This document shows positions 36,501-43,079 of a stretch of 64,000 bases of DNA, in pieces. The DNA comes from Nepenthes gracilis (Eukaryota; Streptophyta; Magnoliopsida; Caryophyllales; Nepenthaceae). The notes below the pieces were generated by a model. That model saw nothing but the letters and a program-made list of their open reading frames with translations. It had not been told where the DNA came from and ran no database searches. The DNA is taken from NCBI GenBank assembly GCA_033239525.1, contig BSYO01000016.1:4413045-4477044 (forward strand), read 5' to 3'. The translations under genes were made by a program, and so were the position numbers. Position 1 is the first letter of the stretch; every line of letters begins with the position of its first letter.

Positions 36501-39500
36501 ATCTTTCCTTACCTTTTTGAGTATTTATCATTTTAAATACTCATATATATTCTATATTTGTATATAAAGTATTTCAGACCTTACACGCATGTATTCCTAT
36601 TTCCATTTCATATACTTTTTATGAAAGACATGTCTTAAATACTTACACATCATGTTTAAATACTAAATTTCTATGATAATGTTCTTATATGTGCTTAAAT
36701 TCTATTTGTTACTCTTACATGTTTTCAATTTTAAGTTGTATGCTTCTGCATGTTCTAAATTAATATAAATTATTTTTTCATGTCTTATAATTGGAAGAAA
36801 TTAGTGAAATTATACTGATTACGTTGATTTTTTTATAACAGCAGTTCCTACATGTTTTAAATTACAAGCTAAAATCCATACATGAATTATATTTTACTAC
36901 ATGGCACAGATTTGAAGAAAAGATAAATGACAGCTCTATATAAATTTGATGATAATTATATTTTCTCCGGTATAAGAAAATCTAAAAATATGTTCATACT
37001 TAAGTAAAGTTTTCAGTTTGATTATGTATTGACCATTTTAAATAATTAATGAAATATATTCAAATATACCTTAATATATTATAAGTAAATCAAATGTCTC
37101 ACCTATCATTTACAGGTTGAAGTAGTGTTTGATCCCATTTATAAAATTATATGTAGATGACCCACAAACGGATTTTGAATAGTAGCTTTTCGCCTTTGGC
37201 TATATGAAAACAATCATAAACTAAGTTTTGATATTCACCCATTGTGCGATCATCACTAATCTTTAATCCTCTATGTTTTAATATGATTTCAACATATTTC
37301 TTGTATTTTCACATTTTAATATGCTTGACATTGAAATTCCAGATTTGAGCATGATTATGCATGATATTTTTTGCAAGATGATATTATCTTCCTTTCAAAT
37401 TTCAAATCATGTCATTATTCAGTTTTTTTTTTGATATATGTCTACATATAAAATTATACATGCCTTACTGAGTAATTGACTTACTCTTACTTTGTTTTGT
37501 GAATCCCTTCATAGTAGATTTTGATTAATTGCAAGAGTTTTGGATCGAGAGATTTACTATTCAGATATTAGCTTAGGGGGCTGTAATCGACTTAATGTTT
37601 TGTTGTAAATTAATATTTTGGAATATTAATATTTTAGTTTTCAGTTATTCGGTTATTATTGTATGCAGTTGATAATAATATTATGATATTGATACTTAGG
37701 TTTAATTTCAGATAATGTTTTTCTTTACATTCGATTTAAGGTCAGATAATTATCGGTTTTGTAGCCATTTATGGGTATAACATTTGGATACTGTGGTTTA
37801 AATATTTTATTATTTTGGGTTGTGTAACGGTAATTAAATTGGCAGATTCAAGTCCTAATATTTGATTTTGGATTTTATTTTCTCGATGGTATAAACAATT
37901 AGTTTTTGAGTTTTTAAGATTCAAAATCTAATTTAAAGTAATTATGAAATTAGGAATTTGATAATTGCAGTTGTAGGATCAAGAACGTGAAATCTATGTA
38001 AGAAAACCAACATATTTAGCACTACATGCACAAATTAGATAACTCTTCTGAATCTTCTATTATTCATCTGAGATTGAATAATTAGACGAATCTTCTTCTT
38101 ATTTTATGTCATATATGCTGTCTTCATTATCAGATTAACTACTTTACTCAGGTTCATGATAAGACACATCAATGTAGTAATTGTGGGTTGATTTCTTAAT
38201 CAATAACTAATTCTTCATTTCCTTCATAAGTTTACATTGATTAGTTTTATGATCTGGTTGTTTGCGTTTCTCCAACAAATTCTCTCTTTGGAATTAACTA
38301 AACTCCTTTTAAGTCCTGAAATTGGTTCTTCTATTAGAAAATTAATTTTGGGATTGATGGTCCCAACAGATTTTTGGTATCTTTTTGAAATTTTCGTATG
38401 TGCATTTCCTTTTGAATGGTAGAAGGAGCTCTTGTAGTTTCATACCAGGATTCTATAAAGATGCCATTTCCTCCAACCACCTGAACCACCTAAAGCTAGA
38501 CCATTTTCCAGTTACACTATATTTTAGGCTTCTTATCTAGCATAGTACTAGCCCATGGTTATGGAAGTTCAACCTTTACTGAAAGAAGCAACTCGTATCT
38601 CTGACTGATAAAGCCATTAGGATGGGTATCTTCAATAGGCCACTATCTAGAGACACTAGCTTTAGATAAATAACATGGACTAAAAATACTAAAAGCCAAC
38701 AATTCTAAATGCATCATTGCGCACTCTTTTAAGATTTTTCTTTTGAAAGATTCCTTAAATTCATGATTCTTTCATAAGTTGTCTCCATTCAATTTGTACC
38801 ACTATTTAATAATAAGTGTATGTTTGGTTGGTGAAAATAGAAATTCTATTCCATCTAATGATATTTGTAATGATAATCCATCTAATGTAGAGGTTCTAAG
38901 TACTAATCGATATTTGTAATAATATCATCTGTATACTTTTTTGTCTCTTTACTAAATTTGTCACATGGACTGCATGAGGTTCTAAGTACTAATCGATATT
39001 TGTAATAATATCATCTGTATACTTTTTTGTCTCTTTACTAAATTTGTCACATGGACTGCATGAGGGGATTTGTATTTGGACAAGCAGCCTTGCCCTTAGT
39101 TTCCTAGCATGAAAACTTGCTCTTTCAATGTGTTACTTGCTCTTTCAAGTCGCTTAGAGGAAGGTGTTCACTTTTGCTTCATACAAATCCAAACATAGAT
39201 TTGCTGCCAGGTCATGTGAGTAGAAAGGTGAATATTGTTCTTACACAAGTTTATTGTCTTGTACTTTTTTGTATATATTTGTTAAGGGAATCCATTTTTG
39301 CCACTCGAATGATGCTGAAAATTTTGTTGACTGCATTATGCAATCTGGTTACGGAGGAATGGAGTTTGTTATATAATTTTTTACTGTGCATATAGTTTGT
39401 TCTTCTATTGATCAGATTGCATGGAAATCATTTTTTTGTTCTTCTTCTTCTGTTGATTAGGACTTAAATGGGAGACTGTTGACTGTTAACAAGGCTGCTT

Positions 39501-42312
39501 CAACAGGAACATCGCCTGAGAGCATTAGTTTTATGCAACTTTTTGTTTTTCGTGCAATAGATGCACGAACTCAACTATCCATGCTTTTATTCAATTAAGT
39601 TAAAAATACAATTTTTTAATAAATATTTACATTTATATTTCACTGAATTATAATTTTGAGCATCTATTTAATCTCCAATGAGGAAATTTTTTACCGTGTA
39701 TTATGCAATCCATGCATATAGTTTGTTATATAATTATAATTTAACTTTTTGTGCCATTATATAATTTTTATGAATTGTAATAAAAATGTTAATTGATGAT
39801 ATAATAAACTAATAAAATGTTCTCTGGTACAAAGAAGATTGTAAAATAATTGTAAAACATTTTTTTTCCTAAATAATGGTAAAAAAGTCATTAGTATAAA
39901 TTTTCACATTATTCCTCATATTATTACTATATACTAAATAGTGAAATATTAATTTCTAATTTATTTTATTTCAGTAACCAAATATGAAAATAAAATTTTT
40001 CAATTCTATTCTCATCTTATTCTATTTTCTGGGAATAATTATTTTATTTCTACTTCATTATATTCCAATAATCAAACATATCATAATCAGTATAAGAATA
40101 ACCAAGTTTAACAAATATGAATTTGGTGGTTGTATATTGTGTTGCTCGTGAATTGGGGGCGCTACCCTTGCAAAGACCACACAAAAAGAAGGAAACAAAA
40201 AGATATGATGAAGGAAGAAGCACAGTGACCTTAGATTGCCAGGCGGTGACATCGCTGCGGCATAGAGAAGTGCAGACCACCTTGACTCTGATCTCCATCG
40301 GTTGTGGCGGGCTCACCTCCACCTCCTCGATTACTAGTGCTTCTCCAGGTCCCCATGCAACCGCCGCTTGAATTTTAAATTTAAAACATCCAAAACCACA
40401 CAAAACCTAAGTTAGTTAATGTCAGTAACTAATGAATTGATATATAGAGTGTTGGTAGAATATAAATAATGATAAAATATTCTACTTAAAACTTATTCAT
40501 AGAAAAAGGAAAATTTTCAAATTAGAGTTGAATCACTTCGGTCTATGTTAATCAACTTATTTTTGTAACAAAGTTTGATCCTAATTGAGTTTATTTGAAT
40601 CTTTTTTACTTATTAATTGGAATCCATCATAACTTAAGATATACTCATCAAAATTATAAAGCATTGGGTGCTCAAAAATATTTTGAGCATGCAAATGTAA
40701 GCTAGCATTCGATCCAACATTCGAATGCCACAGTGCACACTTATAGAGTCTTAGTAAATTAACAGAATATAGAACGGGTTACACACGTGTATTCTTGGAT
40801 TGCACTCATGCACACATGACAAAATGGGTTGTGTAAGTGTGTCCTTGGGCAGTGCACCTGTGCACGTTGACGTTTAAGCTGGTGTTTGAGCCATTGTTTG
40901 AATACTAGAGCGTAGAAACTCATTCTCGCAATTTTTCCCTAATTATTGACTTCAATTATAAATAGTCACCTTTTCCTTGACCTAGTTGCCACTCACATAA
41001 AAAGAGAAGCGGATGAGAGTTAGAAAAGTGAGGAGAAAAAGAAAAAAATCTCTTCCATAAGTTGCAATTTAAAAAATAGATATTTCTAGTCCCGAAATCA
41101 TTTAACCTCCCTCAAATACTTGTTCTAAACCTATGAGCCTTTGAAGTTCTATAAGTGGCTTAGATCCTAAAGTTCTAGAAATGTTGGTTATTTCCAAGAC
41201 AATAAAGTCAAGTCTAAGAAAAGATTAGAAGGTGTTTGATTCCATTATTAGGAAGCAAATCAGATGAGTTTTTTTATAAGGGTTACTCGTCAACAATAAG
41301 TTAAATAAAGTTAACATGTCTGTACCACCTGGCCTATAACTTGATTTTTTCATAGTGGATTTATTTTGATTAACTCAAAAAATCTAGAAGGTTTTATTCA
41401 AGCACTGTTTGGTTCATAAGGTTTCTTTCATCACAATATCATATATTAATTTATTTTTGTATTTTATTTATTGTGTATATATGTGATATTAGAAAAGTAG
41501 AATTGGTTTTTTATACTCGTAATATCTGGATGTAAATATTATTTACATATATTGAATATTTGCATAACATAATTTTTCGTAACATAAAAGATCAAAACTA
41601 TACTCATTAAATTATAACCAATTTTTCCAAATCACCAGCACTAAATGTTTTAAAAATATTCTTGATACAGAGTATAATCACAGGTTAAAATACTCACAAT
41701 TCATCACCCCATTTTTCAAGGCATATCAAAATTTTGTAGAATTGTTTTTGCTCTCAAATTATATTATTTCTAAGCCATGCCAAGTATTCCTTATATAGAA
41801 AAGTATGGTTATAAAGGTTAACAAAGTAACCACCCACTTAGTCCTAGTCAACACACTTGCTTAAAGGATAAAAAACCACCTACTAAGTAGATAAAAACTA
41901 TCAATCCCACAAGTTAGACAACTTCACATTTGAAGATAGACAGAAATTACCTGCAATGTCTATGTTAGCATTAACCAAGAAAACGAGGTCGGGTCTACCC
42001 ATCATGGGTATCCACCCGATTCCATATACTAACATAGATTAATGCTAAAATCAGCACGAATAACATCACTAATTTTGTTATTTAGTTCCACTGGCAGCGT
42101 CCCTCACAACAGTCGGCCAGGTTTCCTCATCATAAATCCGCTTCACGTAATCCAGATCCAGGCAAAATTTACTATCAAATTTCTCAAACCACGCCAAGAA
42201 ATTTATCAGCTGTGCTAGCTGATGTCCATCACATAATTGATTTTTTCAATCGAAGAAAGATGGGAAACGTACCCTTGCAGTTGATGACCGGAGCCTGAGG
42301 CGCATCTTCCAT
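403..42312 (-). CDS. Zinc-dependent alcohol dehydrogenase-like gene, 9 exons, 3'-partial
   Basis: Medium-chain, NAD(H)-type alcohol dehydrogenase, probably cytosolic because there is no targeting extension. Exons are 42312-42273, 40366-40230, 31762-31716, 30192-29870, 29175-29093, 28994-28919, 28830-28769, 752-657 and 564-403. They total 1026 nt, 342 codons, in frame, all with GT-AG introns and no stop. Visible residues: catalytic-zinc ligands C49, H71 and C178; S51 and D52 next to C49; structural-zinc cysteines 101, 104, 107 and 115; the Rossmann loop GLGTVGLS at 203-210 and acidic D227, which favours NAD(H). The text resembles the Arabidopsis ADH-like branch typified by At5g24760 (from memory, not searched). 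Family proteins are about 380 residues, so about 38 C-terminal residues are missing; they should lie in an exon left of position 1. The physiological substrate cannot be read from sequence. Introns of 28.0 and 8.5 kb are the oddity. Confidence 0.93.
657..752 (-). CDS. ADH-like exon 8 (residues 257-288)
   Basis: 96 nt, acceptor TTTCCAG|GTC and donor GAT|GTAATT. It encodes the segment containing [17 protein letters not shown], part of the coenzyme domain. It starts in phase 0 and resumes the protein exactly where exon 7 stops. Confidence 0.93.
831..1380. repeat. Direct repeat copy 1, interrupted by a solo LTR
   Basis: Segments 831-872 and 1306-1380 together match 1841-1950 over about 110 bases with scattered differences, e.g. 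the shared words GTGCAAGTCCA and GCATGAGGGTTGTG. The inserted 873-1310 block, counting one target duplication, is absent from the second copy. Confidence 0.85.
873..1305. mobile_element. Solo LTR, 433 bp, TSD CTTAA
   Basis: Starts TGATGCGG and ends TTGCATCA, giving inverted ends TGATGC/GCATCA, and is flanked by CTTAA at 868-872 and 1306-1310. It contains a TATATAAAG box near 1121 and a pyrimidine-rich 3' end. The interrupted LTR ending at 5771 belongs to the same family (shared GGATCCTAACTC-like block and TTGCATCA end) and is followed there by a primer-site-like motif. Confidence 0.9.
1381..1840. other. Intronic sequence, nothing recognised
   Basis: AT-rich, no credible reading frame or terminal repeats on either strand. 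Confidence 0.6.
1841..1950. repeat. Direct repeat copy 2 (uninterrupted)
   Basis: Matches the sequence on either side of the 873-1305 solo LTR and serves as the empty-site version, confirming the insertion boundaries. Confidence 0.85.
1951..2492. other. Intronic sequence, nothing recognised
   Basis: Short overlapping frames on both strands have no family resemblance. A short CATA repeat lies near 2066-2082. The ATAGA target copy of the next element ends this stretch. Confidence 0.6.
2493..3806 (-). mobile_element. Solo Ty1-copia-type LTR, 1314 bp, TSD ATAGA
   Basis: Inverted ends TGTTGGG and CCCAACA, flanked by ATAGA at 2488-2492 and 3807-3811. An ACGTGGAAA ... ACCACGAGAC block resembles the same region of the copia LTRs at 47254 and 52129. 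It runs in the same direction relative to the plus strand, so the LTR is probably in minus orientation. From 3440 to 3640 it holds a degenerate CTCCGGAAATT-type array. The short frames inside are not genes. Confidence 0.85.
3812..4121. other. Intronic sequence, nothing recognised
   Basis: About 300 bases between two LTR insertions, with no supported feature. Confidence 0.6.
4157..5405. mobile_element. Solo LTR nested in an older LTR, about 1249 bp
   Basis: Starts TGATGGGTC and ends GATGCATCA. The flanks are GAGAG (4152-4156) and GAAAG (5406-5410), a target duplication with one difference. Removing it rejoins the two halves of the LTR described at 4122-5771. Confidence 0.65.
4701..5125. repeat. 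Degenerate minisatellite inside the LTR
   Basis: About seven or eight units of roughly 55-60 bases, each with a GAGYG-like word, a CGGARCTCA-like word and CATCTCAAAGTCGCT. Units differ from each other at many positions. Confidence 0.8.
5772..7859. other. Decayed retroelement leader and unassigned AT-rich DNA
   Basis: Begins just after an LTR end and primer-like motif, so the first few hundred bases are probably the leader or gag region of that element, with no open frame. Poly-A runs lie near 6040-6135 and a GA run near 6452-6466. The rest is very AT-rich and I recognise no gene. A 29-base tandem pair containing ACTACCTTTATAGTGGATAT lies at 7178-7231. Confidence 0.5.
7860..9751 (+). pseudogene. 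Outer Ty3-gypsy polyprotein, 5' part (gag, protease, RT)
   Basis: Plus-strand remnants in conserved order. Gag lies about 7860-8260. A zinc knuckle near 8355-8400 has cysteine codons changed to tyrosine. An aspartic protease begins near 8626 (IVDSNSC in place of D-S-G) and runs to a GQPW block near 8855. The RT start is at about 9280-9740, with PRLDDILD and [10 protein letters not shown] in place of the F-D-D motif. Stops and frameshifts are frequent. The reading continues at 22120 after removal of the inner element, whose target duplication falls just after the catalytic motif. Chromovirus-like by its protease and RT text. Confidence 0.88.
9752..12244 (+). repeat. Left LTR of the inner gypsy element
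   Basis: 2,493 bp, homologous to 19807-22119 across its whole length and to 61660-63992. It has an extra internal duplication of about 229 bp and a TA/TG microsatellite at 9905-9942. The 178-residue plus-strand frame at 10273-10809 and its opposite-strand shadows are low-complexity translations of this LTR. Confidence 0.88.
9945..10400. repeat. Purine-rich tandem duplication inside the left LTR
   Basis: Two copies offset by about 229 bases, each containing GTGRAAAAACCA, GCGGAACC, ATATGGGAAGGGGTTTT and a GA-rich run. The second copy is absent from the right LTR, so the duplication came after insertion or was carried by only one LTR. Confidence 0.75.
12609..15607. mobile_element. Solo LTR, 2999 bp, TSD GAGGT
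   Basis: Ends TGTAACGACCC and GGCCGTCACA, flanked by GAGGT at 12604-12608 and 15608-15612. No second LTR or coding domain lies inside, so it is a solo LTR, of gypsy type by its TGTRACGRCCC end. It carries a 0.9-kb minisatellite and sits in the leader region of the inner gypsy element. The sequence on both sides is element DNA (GAAATCTCGTRGGGTAG occurs near 12570 and 15635). Confidence 0.92.
13752..14670. repeat. CTCCGG minisatellite with 39-bp units
   Basis: Three near-perfect 39-bp units begin at 14131, 14170 and 14209. Looser units of the pattern ACTCCGG...GAAAGAAAA extend on both sides. Because 39 is a multiple of three, the minus strand reads as a 184-residue repetitive frame (14445-13891), which I do not take for a gene. 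Confidence 0.88.
15828..16033 (+). repeat. 103-bp tandem duplication in the gypsy leader/gag region
   Basis: Copies 15828-15930 and 15931-16033 are almost identical, both running from GACTAGGAGAATAAG to TTTAGCA or CTTAGCA, with only a few differences at the 3' end. Confidence 0.92.
16852..17021 (+). repeat. Tandemly duplicated gag zinc knuckle
   Basis: Two 85-bp copies (16852-16936, 16937-17021) differing at one base. Each encodes [14 protein letters not shown], a CX2CX4HX4C retroviral zinc knuckle (second copy S-Y-N-C). The unit is not a multiple of three, so the two knuckles are in different frames. Confidence 0.92.
17285..19800 (+). pseudogene. Inner gypsy pol: RT, RNase H, integrase (broken)
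   Basis: RT begins near 17290 with an EFEDIF-L-DLTGL block. Its later part reads [24 protein letters not shown] at 18014-18085 (frame continues to F-S-R-I-A). RNase H starts near 18190-18330. An integrase core segment [13 protein letters not shown] lies at 19090-19200 and includes D and the K-S-A-H block. The end, near 19560-19790, has the usual LFED-type tail. Stops and shifts separate the parts. The stretch 18330-18600 is an open frame that does not resemble the expected RNase H and may be inserted or rearranged. Confidence 0.85.
19807..22119 (+). repeat. Right LTR of the inner gypsy element
   Basis: 2,313 bp, TGTAATATCCC...TTGACA, aligned with the left LTR throughout (shared AATTATATATTGT, GGGAAGGGGTTTT, TATCTGACA, CTAGCATGCTGGCCTTA blocks). 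It lacks the 229-bp duplication. The minus-strand frames here (e.g. 20437-19883) are translations of LTR sequence. Confidence 0.88.
22120..23620 (+). pseudogene. Outer Ty3-gypsy polyprotein, 3' part (RT end, RNase H, integrase)
   Basis: Resumes the RT interrupted at 9751: an [17 protein letters not shown] block at 22126-22180, then [16 protein letters not shown] near 22290-22340 and a degraded RNase H. The integrase region follows, with [19 protein letters not shown] at 22662, [14 protein letters not shown] near 23150 and [10 protein letters not shown] near 23240. Next come an H-P-Q-T-D/N-G-Q-like stretch near 23380-23410 and VYGYKPRK near 23560. Many stops. No LTR of this outer element was recognised. 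Confidence 0.88.
23621..24839. other. Intronic sequence, nothing firm
   Basis: The first 200 bases may be the gypsy 3' tail. A G/C-richer patch at 23950-24170 has repeated GCTTGAG/TTGAGC words. No coding or terminal-repeat structure is recognised. Confidence 0.5.
24840..25655 (-). pseudogene. Pararetrovirus-like ORF fragment, minus strand
   Basis: A 109-residue frame (25648-25319) resembles the N-terminal part of a caulimovirid-type movement-protein ORF. It is followed by degraded, stop-rich sequence with a further short conserved patch near 24880-24990. It lies about 180 bases downstream of a tRNA-Met primer-like site and about 440 bases downstream of a TATA box on the same strand. The same ORF start recurs at 26503 and near 57729. 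An LTR-retroelement origin cannot be excluded by eye. Not functional. Confidence 0.6.
25826..25836 (-). other. tRNA-Met primer-binding-like site
   Basis: The minus strand reads TGGTATCAGAG, complementary to the 3' end of initiator tRNA-Met. It lies between the promoter arm and the ORF at 25648, as in pararetroviruses and LTR elements. Confidence 0.75.
25885..26473 (-). repeat. Inverted-repeat arm A (viral-like promoter region)
   Basis: The reverse complement matches 27440-28018, roughly 85-90% by eye in the best-aligned 130 bases. It includes TGTTGGAGAAG, CTACACAAGTATCAATGG and GTGGATGAAATGTATCAG. A TATAAAAG box on the minus strand lies at 26094-26087. Confidence 0.85.
26087..26094 (-). promoter_or_regulatory. 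TATA box of arm A
   Basis: TATAAAAG on the minus strand, at the same place in the repeat as the box at 27802-27809. It would drive transcription leftward toward the primer site and the ORF at 25648. Confidence 0.55.
26503..27439 (+). pseudogene. Pararetrovirus-like ORF fragments, plus strand (recombinant)
   Basis: From the ATG at 26503 the frame repeats the movement-protein-like start of the minus-strand copy. Near 26735 it switches to a tryptophan-rich segment ([12 protein letters not shown] near 26790, WFTEWWLYS near 26875) that corresponds to the ORF at 35297-34750. It is followed by a proline/serine/threonine-rich stretch (27153-27341). Stops interrupt it. A 35-bp tandem pair lies at 27315-27384. 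The function of the W-rich domain is not known to me. Confidence 0.55.
27440..28018 (+). repeat. Inverted-repeat arm B (viral-like promoter region)
   Basis: Reverse-complement partner of 25885-26473. It ends near CTGTCATAGACT, where homology to arm A stops shortly before arm A's primer site. The two arms are separated by about 970 bases holding the plus-strand ORF fragments. Confidence 0.85.
27802..27809 (+). promoter_or_regulatory. TATA box of arm B, pointing toward ADH exon 7
   Basis: TATAAAAG in the context GGCTATAAAAGGA, typical of plant pararetrovirus promoters. On the plus strand it would transcribe rightward, antisense across exons 7 to 4 of the host gene. Activity is unknown. Confidence 0.5.
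28019..28768. other. Intronic sequence between viral-like repeat and exon 7
   Basis: No homology recognised. Short frames on both strands are not supported. Confidence 0.55.
28769..28830 (-). CDS. ADH-like exon 7 (residues 236-256)
   Basis: 62 nt, acceptor GGTGCAG|GA and donor CAG|GTACTG. It ends in phase 0 at Q256. The next coding residue, V257, is found only at position 752, so the following intron is 28 kb. Confidence 0.92.
28919..28994 (-). CDS. ADH-like exon 6 (residues 211-235)
   Basis: 76 nt, acceptor TCACAG|GTA and donor ATAG|GTGTCC. It continues the Rossmann fold and includes D227 at the end of the second beta strand, the NAD(H)-selecting acid. The donor is weak beyond GT, but the join to exon 7 keeps the frame and the conserved text. 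Confidence 0.9.
29093..29175 (-). CDS. ADH-like exon 5 (residues 183-210)
   Basis: 83 nt, acceptor GATTAG|GC and donor TCA|GTATGT. It encodes the start of the coenzyme domain, with the dinucleotide-binding loop GLGTVGLS at residues 203-210. Confidence 0.93.
29176..29869 (-). other. ADH-like intron 4 (694 bases)
   Basis: Bounded by GTAATA and GATTAG. No mobile element recognised. Introns 5 and 6 nearby are ordinary (98 and 88 bases). Confidence 0.88.
29870..30192 (-). CDS. ADH-like exon 4 (residues 76-182)
   Basis: The largest exon, 323 nt, acceptor TTTGTAG|G and donor GCAG|GTAATA. It carries the structural zinc lobe C101-X2-C104-X2-C107-X7-C115 and catalytic-zinc ligand C178 in LLSCGVAAG. 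The frame is open throughout. Confidence 0.95.
30193..31715 (-). other. ADH-like intron 3 (1523 bases)
   Basis: Bounded by GTTAGC and TTTGTAG. AT-rich, with no recognised element or coding region. Confidence 0.88.
31716..31762 (-). CDS. ADH-like exon 3 (residues 60-75)
   Basis: A 47-nt exon between acceptor TGTGTAG|GCT and donor TGG|GTTAGC. It encodes the block [11 protein letters not shown] with catalytic-zinc ligand H71. It lies about 8.5 kb from exon 2 and 1.5 kb from exon 4. The phase matches both neighbours exactly, and the spacing from C49 to H71 is the same as in other plant ADHs. It is too short to be found by ORF length. Confidence 0.9.
31763..33420 (-). other. ADH-like intron 2, exon-3-proximal part
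   Basis: Unassigned AT-rich sequence with an A-rich simple repeat (AAAAAT-like) at 32385-32436. The whole intron 2 runs 31763-40229. Confidence 0.65.
33421..35447 (-). pseudogene. Pararetrovirus-like polyprotein fragment in intron 2
   Basis: Minus strand. A primer-like site TGGTATTAGAG lies at 35447-35437 and an ORF starts at 35297. A W-rich domain matches 26740-27130 ([26 protein letters not shown]). A proline/serine/threonine-rich and basic stretch follows at 34718-34353, then further frames at 34327-33959 and 33621-33421. Stops and at least one shift near 35095 break it. Here the W-rich ORF begins directly after the primer site, unlike the 25648 copy. Family uncertain. Confidence 0.5.
33621..33920. 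repeat. 150-bp tandem duplication, 149/150 identical
   Basis: Copies 33621-33770 and 33771-33920 differ only at TCTTTTGTTA versus TCTTTTATTA. Confidence 0.95.
35945..37900 (+). mobile_element. LTR-like region (boundaries uncertain)
   Basis: Starts near TGTAAGGTATGGATCC. It has a TATATAAGG-type box near 36320 followed by a GA-rich leader, and text such as TCATAGTAGATTTTGATTAA near 37510 that is shared with 41352-41385. Reverse-complement relatives occur near 46694. A right end at 38111 with TATAT on both sides is possible but low-complexity. No coding domain seen. Confidence 0.45.
37901..40229. other. Rest of ADH-like intron 2
   Basis: AT-rich, with no recognised gene. It contains the 86-bp tandem duplication at 38890-39061. 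Confidence 0.55.
38890..39061. repeat. 86-bp perfect tandem duplication
   Basis: Copies 38890-38975 and 38976-39061, both starting GAGGTTCTAAGTACTAATCG, are identical by eye. Confidence 0.95.
40230..40366 (-). CDS. ADH-like exon 2 (residues 14-59)
   Basis: Acceptor TTCAAG|CG and donor AAG|GTCACT. The exon encodes the N-terminal GroES-like fold, including catalytic-zinc ligand C49 in the motif TSLCRSD and the following S51 and D52. It ends in phase 0 after K59. Confidence 0.93.
40367..42272 (-). other. ADH-like intron 1 with an LTR-like patch
   Basis: 1,906 bases between GTACGT and TTCAAG. The part 40440-41450 resembles the LTR-like region at 35945 (CATAGTGGATTTATTTTGATTAA near 41355, TATAAATAG near 40960, GA-rich leader near 41000). 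The rest is unassigned. Confidence 0.6.
42273..42312 (-). CDS. ADH-like exon 1 with start codon
   Basis: The ATG is at 42312-42310. The exon encodes 13 residues ending in N-C-K plus the first base of an alanine codon, then donor G|GTACGT. A very short first exon ending in C-K before A-A-V is the usual layout of plant ADH genes, which decides this start. The next exon alone would open with an implausible ATG at 40403 that lies upstream of its acceptor. Confidence 0.88.
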
Positions 42313-42468
42313 GAGTTTGGCTGAGAGAACAGGCGAGGAGAAGAGCAGACAAGAGGTTGATGACGGAAATACACTACTTCGGTTGGTAGAGAGGTGATGG
42401 GCAAAGTAATCGTTCAGAAGATGTGCTGATGTTAGGTTGCTACCATATACCCCATTTTTTCACCTAAC
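42313..42468 (-). promoter_or_regulatory. Candidate core promoter and 5' leader of the ADH-like gene
   Basis: On the minus strand a TATA-like GTATATGG lies at 42450-42443, about 130 bases before the ATG. This would give a leader of about 100 nt. Two ACCTAAC heptamers lie in inverted orientation around it (42431-42437 and 42462-42468). The sequence matches the AC-III class of plant MYB sites. This is pattern recognition only. Confidence 0.4.
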
Positions 42469-43079
42469 TGTTGGCTGTCCACCTTCAAATCCTATTTTAA
42501 AAACCTGTGGAATTCCGACTTTTTTTTCTTTTTTTCCAACGGTTCATTTTTTTTTTTCCAACGGTTCATTTTTTTTTTTCAAACCTATTTTTCGTTGTAG
42601 TGGACTAACGTCCTTTTAATAACCGTATAGTTTTTTAACATCAATTTCAAATTTTAAATTTCAAATAAGTTTTTTTCAATGATTAAATTTTCAAAGGGTG
42701 ATCTTGTCAACCCCTCATCAGCCGAGGAGCACTGATGTATAACGGTTACCATATGATGCGTGTACAACGCTATATGGCAGCTGTCGAATATAAATTAAAC
42801 GGCGCCCCTCGTTTGTTATTAAAAAAAATAATTTTTTAAAATAAAAAGATTAAGGGGTGTCGTTAGATTTATATCCAACTACTACCGTACGATATTGAAC
42901 GTGCATTATATAGTAGCCACGTCGCAGCACCTCTCAAAGCCTCGCAGCTCGGTCTATTTCTGATGGCAAAGGTTCTAGAGGGCTGCCTGATTTGTAGAAG
43001 CAGCATCTGGGTCGAAGGCTCCATGTAGTTGGGCTGAGACTGGTGAAATCCATCTCTTACTTGCGGGCTCCTTAGAAAT
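42469..43079. other. Upstream region between ADH promoter and LINE
   Basis: A TTTCCAACGGTTCATTTTTTTT pair lies at 42530-42580. The final 200 bases may be the decayed start of LINE ORF1, since a short plus-strand frame starts at 42963, but stops prevent a firm call. Confidence 0.5.

Noticed and set aside
35945..38116. Exact solo-LTR boundaries with TATAT target duplication
   Set aside because: TATAT is too common in this AT-rich DNA and the proposed right end does not look like an LTR end, so only an approximate region is given.
40050..40403. ADH start at the ATG at 40403
   Set aside because: That ATG is upstream of the splice acceptor of exon 2. A proper first exon with the family's usual N-terminus is at 42312-42273.
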